Assembly: GCA_964350585.1 (NCBI GenBank)
Contig: CAYGKC010000027.1
Location: forward strand, 1-8,061
Length of the DNA: 8,061 nucleotides
Direction of reading: 5' to 3'
DNA from: JBAYJM01 sp964350585
GTDB taxonomy: Bacteria > Patescibacteriota > Patescibacteriia > 2-01-FULL-39-33
In this document: positions 1 through 7,100 of the stretch, piece by piece
Layout: every line of letters starts with the position of its first letter
How positions within the stretch are numbered: position 1 is the stretch's first letter
Position numbers and translations under genes: made by a program
The notes under the pieces: model-generated
What the model was told of the DNA's origin: nothing
Seen by the model: only the letters and a program-made list of their open reading frames with translations
Databases searched by the model: none

Positions 1-102
1 GGCTTTAAGGGTTTATTATTCCCTGGATTTTTTTCCGGCGCTGAAAAATTTTTAAAAGCTGAGGTTACCATACTTTTTAATTTATTTAATATATTAACTT
101 AA
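1..102 (+). CDS. Possible 3' end of an unidentified convergent gene (partial)
   Basis: An open plus-strand frame runs from the window edge for 33 codons to a TAA at 100-102. It reads as a plausible C-terminus with a hydrophobic last part (..AEKFLKAEVTILFNLFNILT). If real, it would converge on the MEMO gene and end 28 bases from that gene's stop. No family can be assigned. An open frame this short is not rare by chance in AT-rich DNA, and no terminator hairpin separates it from the MEMO gene. A competing reading is a minus-strand ORF beginning at an ATG at 71-69 and running off the edge, also without a Shine-Dalgarno. Neither is firmly supported. Confidence 0.25.
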   Translation, partial: GFKGLLFPGFFSGAEKFLKAEVTILFNLFNILT

Positions 103-130
103 TAATAAAACATTTTTAACCAAATAACAA

Positions 131-1021
131 TTAATTTCTTCTAAAATAACCGTTTATATAACTTGTGTTTTCAGCCGTATTAGGATTATTAAATATTTTA
201 GCTGAACTGCTATGTCCCAATAAGGTAAAACTTGCCTTTTGCTTTGCCATTAGAGCAAGTATAATTTCCAAGACAGGCTTTGAATCAACGTTGTCAGGAT
301 TGTTATTAATATTTAAGGTTTGCACTTTTTCAAACTCTAAATTATTAATAATTTCTAACGTCTGCGCGTCTTTTTTATCAGCTTCTTCGTTAATTAAATA
401 ATGTGAAAAATCAAGCGAAGCTACAATCAAATATTTTTCAGATAAATCAGAAAGATAACTTATCAAAATTTCTTTTTCCTTCTGAGTAATATTATCTTTG
501 ATAATAATCGGAACTATTCGCGCATTTGGCAATGTTCTTTTTATAAAAGGCGTAAGATTATAAACGCCATGTTCAAGCTTAAAGGGATCATCATCAATTG
601 TCACCATATTATCTTCGGACATTTTTTGGATTAATTCCTTGTCAGTTTCCAAAATTCCATAAGGAGTGTAAAAACTGTTTATTCCAGTTGTAGAAAGTCC
701 ACGACCAATCATAAAATGATTCGGACTTAAAACAATAACAGTCATTTTCTTCTTTGAAGCCACGAAGCAGAAGGTTTCAGCCATTAATTTTGAAGCCAAA
801 AGATGATGATTAACAATTATTCCCCTGATTGATTCATCGTATCCATCTTTACAGTCAGCAATACCGTTAAAATTTTTCTCGTAAAAATATTTTTGCGTGA
901 TATGTGAATAGTGAAAAGATTCGCTCCGTTTGTTATTTACTTTTGCCAAATAAACACCAAATAAAAAACCAATGGCTACAAGAATTAGTACAGCTACTAT
1001 TTTGATAACAAAAAATTTCAT
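131..1021 (-). CDS. amrB: Membrane-anchored AmmeMemoRadiSam system protein B (MEMO family)
   Basis: A 296-residue MEMO-family protein, related in fold to class III extradiol dioxygenases. Residues 4-26 are one hydrophobic segment after a short basic start, so it is probably a signal anchor holding the domain outside the cytoplasm. Family blocks follow in order: GIIVNHH (67-73), VLSPNH (97-102), LEHG (149-152), an IVPIII strand (169-174), SLDFSH (202-207), a DSKPVLEIIL helix (246-255), and the C-terminal GHSSSA and TSYINGYF. H72, H102 and H207 match the usual metal-site histidines. The cysteine used in human MEMO1 appears to be Asp246 here, by my own alignment. The biochemical role of bacterial MEMO proteins is not settled. 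The usual AMMECR1-like and radical SAM partners are not adjacent; the radical SAM gene in this window belongs to a different cluster. The ATG at 1021 has no Shine-Dalgarno and lies 27 bases past a terminator, so its promoter is unclear. The stop is TAA. Confidence 0.88.
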   Translation of the reverse strand: MKFFVIKIVAVLILVAIGFLFGVYLAKVNNKRSESFHYSHITQKYFYEKNFNGIADCKDGYDESIRGIIVNHHLLASKLMAETFCFVASKKKMTVIVLSPNHFMIGRGLSTTGINSFYTPYGILETDKELIQKMSEDNMVTIDDDPFKLEHGVYNLTPFIKRTLPNARIVPIIIKDNITQKEKEILISYLSDLSEKYLIVASLDFSHYLINEEADKKDAQTLEIINNLEFEKVQTLNINNNPDNVDSKPVLEIILALMAKQKASFTLLGHSSSAKIFNNPNTAENTSYINGYFRRN

Positions 1022-1048
1022 TTATTTATTCTAAACTTAATTTCTAAT

Positions 1049-1077
1049 AAAAAAGTGCGACTAAACTGATGCCGCAC
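1049..1077 (-). terminator. Intrinsic terminator of the small basic ORF unit
   Basis: Read on the minus strand, a 7-bp stem GTGCGGC / GTCGCAC (one G-U pair) closes a 9-base loop and is followed at once by six T's. The stem arms are at 1071-1077 and 1055-1061, and the T-run is at 1054-1049. It begins 22 bases after the small ORF's stop and ends 27 bases before the MEMO start. It should end both the small transcript and any read-through from the Nudix operon. It is the only convincing intrinsic terminator in the window. Confidence 0.82.
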
Positions 1078-1099
1078 CGAACAAAAAAATGCACTACAA

Positions 1100-1252
1100 C
1101 TATCGCCTTGATTTTAGACTTGAGGAAGAATCCTTCCTTTGTTTTTTCCTCCTTTTGATTGTGCCAGGCTGACACTTCTTGCTAAAAGGAACCTCCCTCA
1201 CTTCGACCGGCGGCAGTATCTTTGCCGGCTTACTATACCTATGGTATGCCAT
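1100..1252 (-). CDS. Small, very basic 50-residue protein, unidentified
   Basis: The ORF has 50 sense codons from ATG (1252-1250) to TAG (1102-1100). It starts MAYHRYSKPAKILPPVEVRE and has a basic stretch KRRKKQRK (33-40), a run of four serines (42-45) and a tail ending in KSRR. It contains 16 Lys/Arg against 3 Asp/Glu, with one Cys (27) and no membrane segment. Such a composition suggests RNA, ribosome or DNA contact, but I recognise no family. Support for translation is unusually good for the window: AAGGAGG stands 7 bases before the ATG, a near-consensus promoter lies upstream and a terminator lies just downstream. Six of seven Arg codons are AGG. The ORF is about 46% GC by hand count, far above a 23% sample from the large fusion gene. 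Because the same bases form several hairpins, a structured RNA with a chance ORF cannot be excluded. Confidence 0.62.
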   Translation of the reverse strand: MAYHRYSKPAKILPPVEVREVPFSKKCQPGTIKRRKKQRKDSSSSLKSRR

Positions 1253-1259
1253 GACTCAC

Positions 1260-1266
1260 CCTCCTT
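1260..1266 (-). promoter_or_regulatory. Strong Shine-Dalgarno of the small basic ORF
   Basis: AAGGAGG on the minus strand, followed by GTGAGTC and then ATG, giving a 7-base spacer. This sets the start of the 50-residue ORF. None of the five longer genes with a visible leader has a comparable site. Confidence 0.75.
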
Positions 1267-1291
1267 ATTCTCCGATGTTGTTAACAGAGTT

Positions 1292-1320
1292 ATTTTACCT
1301 TTTAAATATTAAAATTTCAA
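1292..1320 (-). promoter_or_regulatory. Sigma70-like promoter of the small basic ORF
   Basis: On the minus strand TTGAAA (1320-1315) and TAAAAT (1297-1292) are separated by exactly 17 bases. Each hexamer is 5/6 to consensus. Initiation would fall near 1285, giving a leader of about 33 bases that contains the Shine-Dalgarno. It begins 16 bases after the end of the Nudix gene, so the small unit can be transcribed independently of the upstream operon. AT-rich DNA yields chance matches, but the order promoter, Shine-Dalgarno, ORF and terminator supports it. Confidence 0.62.
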
Positions 1321-1336
1321 GTTAATTTACTAAAAG

Positions 1337-1744
1337 TTATACCTTAAATAGTTGGAGATTCATAATTGAATCCGGCTTCAGATCAATTTTGCCTAATTCA
1401 TTAATACTACGCCATTCTATGTGATGCTGGCCGATATATCCTCCGTCTGATTGCCACTCCGGACCGTTACCTGTGCCGATTTCTCCGCCGGTAATCTTGC
1501 ATAAATAAAAATAACTCTGACAATCAAGCATATCGGTAATTTTCATTATTTCTTCAAAAACTTTTTCTCCCACTTCTACCTCTACTCCCAGTTCTTCCAT
1601 GGCCTCCCTTTTAAGCGCCTGCTGGTGGCTTTCACCCTCCTCAATTCCGCCACCGGGAAATACCCAATACTCTGTATTTTTAATCCTGTGAATTAATAAT
1701 ACCTTTCCTTCTTCAATAATTATCATTCTAACGGCTTGTCTCAT
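1337..1744 (-). CDS. Nudix hydrolase
   Basis: A 135-residue single-domain Nudix protein of normal family length. The Nudix box is perfect to GX5EX7REUXEEXGU: G32, E38, R46-E47, E50-E51, G53, with a hydrophobic V54. The glutamates of the REUXEE core bind the catalytic Mg2+ or Mn2+. The enzyme should hydrolyse a nucleoside diphosphate linked to another group in the cytoplasm. Its substrate cannot be told; W27 and the GNGPEWQSDGGY stretch (92-103) probably shape specificity. It lies 22 bases after the radical SAM gene and is probably the last gene of that operon, though with no Shine-Dalgarno. By hand count 1381-1740 is 41% GC against 23% for 5401-5640 in the fusion gene, so it may have joined the cluster separately. 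No terminator follows it directly; read-through would stop at 1049-1077. TAA stop. Confidence 0.9.
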   Translation of the reverse strand: MRQAVRMIIIEEGKVLLIHRIKNTEYWVFPGGGIEEGESHQQALKREAMEELGVEVEVGEKVFEEIMKITDMLDCQSYFYLCKITGGEIGTGNGPEWQSDGGYIGQHHIEWRSINELGKIDLKPDSIMNLQLFKV

Positions 1745-1766
1745 ATTGGAATTTTAATATAGTAAT

Positions 1767-3362
1767 TTACCATTTGAAATCAAGATCCTCACCTAATTCA
1801 TTTCTCAAAGTTTCTTTCCAGGTTACAGTTAGATAAGTTCTAAATTTATCTCCAGTTTTTTCTATAAATTTTTCCAATCTTTTGCCATATTCAACCGAAG
1901 AGTATATCTTTCTTAAAGCCATTTTTTCGAAATTTAGTAAATATTGATATCCTTCATCACCCCTACTTTGCGAAAATGCCGTCTTTAAAACTGGCTTTTC
2001 AGCATCAGCATAATCATCTTTTTTAAATTCCAGATCAATCCAATCTTCCTCGGCTGTTTTTTTTCTTAATTCTGTTCCTTTTAAAGGATATGCTGGAGCA
2101 AACCTATATCTTATAGCAGGAATTTCTATTGCCTGATCAACCATAGTTTCCAGCTCCTCCTTTGTATCCCCTTTCAAAGCATATATAAATAGTGATACCG
2201 GAACAATACCTTGATCAAATAATTCCTGAGTTACTTCTTTTATTTGTTCAATTTTTGTACCCTTATAAAGACTGCTTAAATCTTTATTCGTAACTCTTTC
2301 TATTCCCAAAGCTACCATACCAAATCCTGCATCAGCCATTTTTTTTATCAACTCTTTATTTGCCTTTCCATCCTTATAAAAAGATCCTACACTTCCCATG
2401 CCTGAAATATGTATATCTCCAATTCTTCCATCTTTTTTACGCTCTAATAATATGTCAGATATTTTTCCCATAAATTCATCATCATAAGTATAATCTTCCT
2501 CATGACAATAAAAATAATTAATCTTATTTTCATTAAATAACCTTTCAATTTCATCAACAATTTTTTCCGGCTTTCTCATAGCTCTTGCATCTTTACCAGC
2601 GCCTAAAGTTTCTTTATTGGTGCAAAATTTGCATGCCCTAACACAACCTCTACTAAAAGCAATAGGGGCAAATCCAGTAACCCAATCAGGGATGGGACTA
2701 ACCATCCCTGAATTATTCAATTCAAAATAAATCCTTACTGGATCTCCATACTTATCTAGATCAGCAATCCTTTCTCTTTTGCCCGTAAAAACCATTTTGC
2801 CATCTTCATCGCGGTAAAAAATTCCTTTAATATCTTTTTTTTCTTTTTCAGTTTCCTTATTTAGATACTGGAGTAATTCTTTGAAAGTCTCTTCGCCCTC
2901 TCCAAAAACCAAGTAATCAAAATTGTCTATAGCGTTTTCAGGAGAAGTACTGGCATGAATACCTCCCAAAACAGACTTTACTTTTTTATCCTTAAAAAGA
3001 CTATCAACCTTCTTTTTAAATCTTAAGGTCTCCTTAAACTGATATGAAAAACTCGAATATCCAATTAAATCAGGAGAAAAATCTTCGAGACCTTCCAAAA
3101 TTTCTTCTTTTGATTTATTGGCATACTCCTGAAAAATAGATAAATTATACCCTTCTTTTAAGAGCATGGCTCCTAAATAACCCAAGGCCAAATTAAATTG
3201 ATTTTCTTTATAACTTTGCTTTTCTCCCCCACCAGATCTACCAACATCAACAAGAGCAATATTTTTTATGATTCTTTTTTCTTTTTCGTTTTCCTCGTTT
3301 TCTTCTAAAATATCCTCTGCTTCTCTTTCTTCAACTGCGCGTGTTTTATATACTTCTTTCAT
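1767..3362 (-). CDS. Radical SAM protein with B12-binding-like N-terminal domain
   Basis: A 531-residue radical SAM enzyme. Residues 30-165 resemble the cobalamin-binding fold found at the N-terminus of class B-type radical SAM proteins: an ALVDVG strand (36-41), DLIGYSSFSYQF (98-109), LGGIHAS (132-138) and LVFGEGEETF (151-160). The DxHxxG motif for histidine-on cobalamin binding is not seen, so cobalamin use is uncertain. The core (from about 232) has FSRGCVRACKFC, with C240, C244 and C247 as the CX3CX2C cluster ligands, and later LGIERVTNKDLSSLYKG (352-368), a common pattern in this group. About 90 residues follow the core with no recognised domain. The first 30 residues are an acidic, charged extension. 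The reaction could be methylation, sulfur insertion or rearrangement; the sequence does not say. It begins 12 bases after the upstream methyltransferase gene, with an A-rich leader and no Shine-Dalgarno. TAA stop. Confidence 0.88.
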   Translation of the reverse strand: MKEVYKTRAVEEREAEDILEENEENEKEKRIIKNIALVDVGRSGGGEKQSYKENQFNLALGYLGAMLLKEGYNLSIFQEYANKSKEEILEGLEDFSPDLIGYSSFSYQFKETLRFKKKVDSLFKDKKVKSVLGGIHASTSPENAIDNFDYLVFGEGEETFKELLQYLNKETEKEKKDIKGIFYRDEDGKMVFTGKRERIADLDKYGDPVRIYFELNNSGMVSPIPDWVTGFAPIAFSRGCVRACKFCTNKETLGAGKDARAMRKPEKIVDEIERLFNENKINYFYCHEEDYTYDDEFMGKISDILLERKKDGRIGDIHISGMGSVGSFYKDGKANKELIKKMADAGFGMVALGIERVTNKDLSSLYKGTKIEQIKEVTQELFDQGIVPVSLFIYALKGDTKEELETMVDQAIEIPAIRYRFAPAYPLKGTELRKKTAEEDWIDLEFKKDDYADAEKPVLKTAFSQSRGDEGYQYLLNFEKMALRKIYSSVEYGKRLEKFIEKTGDKFRTYLTVTWKETLRNELGEDLDFKW

Positions 3363-3374
3363 AATTTTTTTGCT

Positions 3375-4175
3375 TTAATTATTATTTCTTTTACCCAGCC
3401 AAACATCAAAATGTTTTTCTTCCGCTAATTGAAGTTGGCTTATTTGATCAAATCCAGCTACTTCCATAAATGAAATTAACTCTTCGGCTGATAAATCATA
3501 AGTTGTCCTATTTTCTCGCTTAACAATTTTATCTTCTATAATCCTATCCATATAAACCTGCCTAATATTATTAGATCTTTTAGATGAAAAAACCAAATCT
3601 TGCTCTACTCCAGCAACCTTTATAGTGGCTAATTTTTCACGATGGCCCTCTTCACTATCTTTAAATTTATCAATATACAAATAACCTCCGGGTTTAATAA
3701 TGCTTGCAAATACATGCATAGTTTTTTGATAATCATTTCTAGCTTTATTTATATCAACATCCTTTTTTGCATCCCAACCCCCACTAGCAAAAATAAAAGA
3801 GTTTCCTCGGCAAAAAACAAATTCATAGCTATTAGCCGGAATCAACTCTGGAATCTCTGCCCATAGCATTTTTCTACATTCCAAATCAGCCAGTTCTCGC
3901 TCTGCATTAATTCTAAATATATCACCACTAAAACCATCGAAGGCATCTACTTTATATCCCAATTTTGCCAAATCAATAGAAGGAAACCCTCCCCCTGCGC
4001 TAATATCTGCAATTGAAGAATCTTTTGTAATTCCAATTCGGTCAAAAAGAGATAATAATTCTTTTACATATCTTTGCTTGTCATATAAAAAATTCCTAAC
4101 ACAAAAATCCCATATCTCATCACCAGTTGGCTCGTTATTAATTTCCAAACTATTATTGAATTCTGACTTTTCCAT
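3375..4175 (-). CDS. Class I SAM-dependent methyltransferase, paralogue of the upstream fusion's C-terminal domain
   Basis: A 266-residue Rossmann-fold methyltransferase. Motif I is D57-ISAGGGF with the first glycine replaced by Ser59. The acidic residue after strand 2 is D80. RGNSFIFASGGW (123-134), KPGG (161-164) and DKFKDSE (169-175) follow, and the C-terminus has DVWLG (257-261). Every one of these blocks recurs in the C-terminal domain of the adjacent 1024-residue protein, so the two arose by duplication. The RGNS block recalls glycine/sarcosine N-methyltransferase-like enzymes, suggesting a small-molecule acceptor, but this is only an analogy. It starts 15 bases after the fusion gene's stop and ends 12 bases before the radical SAM gene, so it should be co-transcribed. 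No Shine-Dalgarno precedes the ATG. TAA stop. Confidence 0.87.
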   Translation of the reverse strand: MEKSEFNNSLEINNEPTGDEIWDFCVRNFLYDKQRYVKELLSLFDRIGITKDSSIADISAGGGFPSIDLAKLGYKVDAFDGFSGDIFRINAERELADLECRKMLWAEIPELIPANSYEFVFCRGNSFIFASGGWDAKKDVDINKARNDYQKTMHVFASIIKPGGYLYIDKFKDSEEGHREKLATIKVAGVEQDLVFSSKRSNNIRQVYMDRIIEDKIVKRENRTTYDLSAEELISFMEVAGFDQISQLQLAEEKHFDVWLGKRNNN

Positions 4176-4190
4176 AATTTGTTAATAGAA

Positions 4191-7100
4191 TTATATTGGC
4201 AATTTAAAAAAACTTTTATCTTCAAAACCTTTTTGTGCCAACCAAACAACAAAATTTTTCTCTTCTTTTAAATTTAATTTTTCTACTTTTGAAAATCCCG
4301 CTTTATATAACAATTCTTCCATTTCTGTTTCACTTAAATCATAAGCTAAGCCAGTAGCAAAATGTGTTTCTTTATTATTTTTATCTTTTAAAATAAATTG
4401 CGCATAGCGAATATTTTCTTGGGGCTTACGTTCAACTGAAAATATTAAATCTTTTTGTTCATTAATATCTTTAATATTTAGTCTAGCGGCAACTTTTCTT
4501 GTTGGAATTTCAGAATCTTTAAATTTATCTACATATAAAAAGCCACCCGGCTTCAATAAAGAGTAGTATATTTTTAAGGTTTTAAGCAGTACGGATTTAG
4601 TTTTTGACTGGGTAACTTTTTTCATATCATTCCATCCTCCTGACGCATAAATAAGAGCGTTTCCCCTATTAAACAAAATATCGAAGCTATTTTTTCTAAA
4701 TTTTTTTGTCAAATTAATCCAAGGAGTAATTGTCACTTTATGTTCAACTCCCATCTCTATTAAATCGTTTATAAATGGCTTTATGGTTTCTGCGCTAATA
4801 TCTGCTGTTTTAAGATCATAACCATTTTGCAACAATTCTTTTGCAAAAAAACCTGGACCAACACAGGTATCTAATAATTTTGATTCTTTATTTATTCCAA
4901 TCTTCTTAAAAGTATTTTGCATCTCTTCAAAATAAGATTCTGCATTATAAAGCAAATTGTATTCAATTATTTTCCATAGTTCTCCAAGATCTGGTGTTGT
5001 ACTCAAATTAATTTCTTCTAAGATTCCTTTATCAGAAATATATTTCATTTCCGTTCCAATAGCCAAATCTCTTTCAGAATTGGAGCCAAGTGGAATATTA
5101 AAGAACTTAAAAGATCCAGAATTTTGCTCCTGCAAAAATATTTTTATGTATAATTCAGCCCCCCTAACAACTGCATTATCACACATCATAGGAGAAGTTG
5201 ATACCAACAATTTATGTTTAGATATATTTTTTTTAATTTTAATTTTTTGGGAAATATAATCAAATTTTATACTTTCAGCTTTACCAAACAGCTCTGCCAT
5301 AATTTGTGCCAATTCTACAATGCAAAATTTACCTCCAGTCTTTGAATTAAATGTTTGAAAATTACATACCTTTACCTGCTGGTTATCTAGAATATTTATT
5401 GATAAATCAATATTTTCTTCATTATCAGTAGTATAGTCAATAATTCCACTAAAATATTCCTTATTCTCCCTAATAAATTTTTTAAAATTTGATCTCAAAA
5501 TACTCTCTCTAAAAAACAAATCTTTTCCATTATTTACAATATCTTTTTTGCTTAGTCTACTTTCTTTTAAAATTTTAAAATATTCATCGCAAATATCTCC
5601 ATTATCTCCATTTGAAGAAAATTCTGTGACAAGTTCATTTCTATAAGATTCAGCAGTACGTATTTGTTTATTAGCAGAAGAAAGGCGAAGTTCATTAATA
5701 CCAGTTGTATCGTTAATTAAAATCAAAAGTTTGGCATTTATACCTTTTAATTTTAAAGAAGATACTATTTTGCAAGCCAACTTCCAAGTAAAAACAGGAA
5801 AATCCTTCATTCCAAATTCCTCAAGTAGCGGATGAAGGCGTTCCGGCAGTATTGACTTAATACTGGGCCAAAACTTATTTTCTTGCATATCGGGAATAGC
5901 CAAAAAATGACCCCCCATTACAATAACCTCTGTATCATCACTATATATAGATGAATAAATATTATTTAAAATTGATTCAAATGAATGAACAATTACTGTA
6001 TTTTTATAAAAAACATTATTTTTTAATAATTCTAAATTTTGATTAATAACTAATCCCTTTTTACTATCGAAGAAAAATTTCATTTCCTCAAGGATATGAT
6101 CGACATCTTCTATCTCATTATAAATACCAAAGCTAACACGCAAACTTTCCTGGCCAAGCTTTTCAGCCAATGGAAAAGCGCAGTGCGCGCCATATCTAAC
6201 ACAAATTTTTTTCTTTGCAAAAAATTCACCCAATTCTTTTACAGAGTATCCATTTAAACCAAAAGACACCAATCCAATTTTATTATTCAAATCCGTTGGA
6301 CCAAAAACAGTTATTTCTTCAAACTTTTTTAAGCCATCAAGCAAGTGTACGAGTAGTTTTAATTCATGATTTCTAATTTCTTCTATACCGATTGAACGAA
6401 TATAATTAACAGCTTTTGACAGTCCTAAAATATTTGATGTATTTGGCGTTCCGCCTTCAAGTTTTTGGAGGGATTGATGGTATTCTGGAGAAACAATATC
6501 TTTATCTCTACCATATGTGACTGCTATATTCTTAACAGTTCCTCCTCCTGCCTGTATAGGCGCCAAAAGATGATGAATAAAATTATTGATATACAAAACT
6601 CCTACACCGTCAGGACCATACATTTTATGACTGGAAAAAACATAAAAATCGGCCTTATTTTTTTTAACATCAACCGGAACATGGGCCACAGCCTGAGTGC
6701 CGTCAATAAAATAAAAAATATTCTCATTAAAATCTTTTATTATGTCTCCAATTTCTTCAACATTATTTATGTTACCTAATACGTTAGAACAATGGGCTAT
6801 AGCTACAATTTTAGTGTTTCCATTTAGTAAACTTTTGACTTCATCTGTGTCTATGATTCCATCCTTAATACCGACAAATTTAATTTTTGCTCCATTTTTA
6901 ACCAACTTTAAATAAGGCAAAATATTCGAATTATGCTCTGCAACGGAAATTATAATTTCATCCCCTTTTTTTATTAAATGTGCGATAGAATCAACCGCAA
7001 GATTTATGGCGCCGGTGGCGTTGCTGGAGAAAACTATTTCCTGAGCTTGAGCAGATAAAAATTTAGCTATATTGTTTCGAGCTTCATTTAGCAATTCTTC

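Noticed and set aside
102..130. Minus-strand promoter-like pair TTGTTA, 17 bases, TATTAT just past the MEMO stop
   Set aside because: Such matches are common in A/T-rich DNA, and the only ORF it would serve (from 71) is short, partial and lacks a Shine-Dalgarno.
165..401. Plus-strand 78-codon ORF inside the MEMO gene
   Set aside because: It is the antisense shadow of a gene with clear family motifs.
4190..4195. Minus-strand TATAAT 14 bases before the free methyltransferase's ATG
   Set aside because: It overlaps the fusion gene's stop codon, has no usable -35, and the 15-base gap favours co-transcription.
4191..4220. Possibility that the fusion and free methyltransferase were one protein split by a frameshift
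   Set aside because: Each holds a complete methyltransferase domain with its own C-terminal VWL block, so they are duplicates rather than halves.
4064..4252. Minus-strand 62-codon ORF across the junction of the fusion gene and the free methyltransferase gene
   Set aside because: It overlaps both genes in another frame and has no recognisable domain or Shine-Dalgarno; both overlapped genes have clear motifs to their ends.
6465..6779. Plus-strand 104-codon ORF inside the cysteine desulfurase domain (also similar ORFs at 3642-3866, 4957-5259 and 7119-7304)
   Set aside because: All are antisense to well-supported coding sequence and their translations look random.
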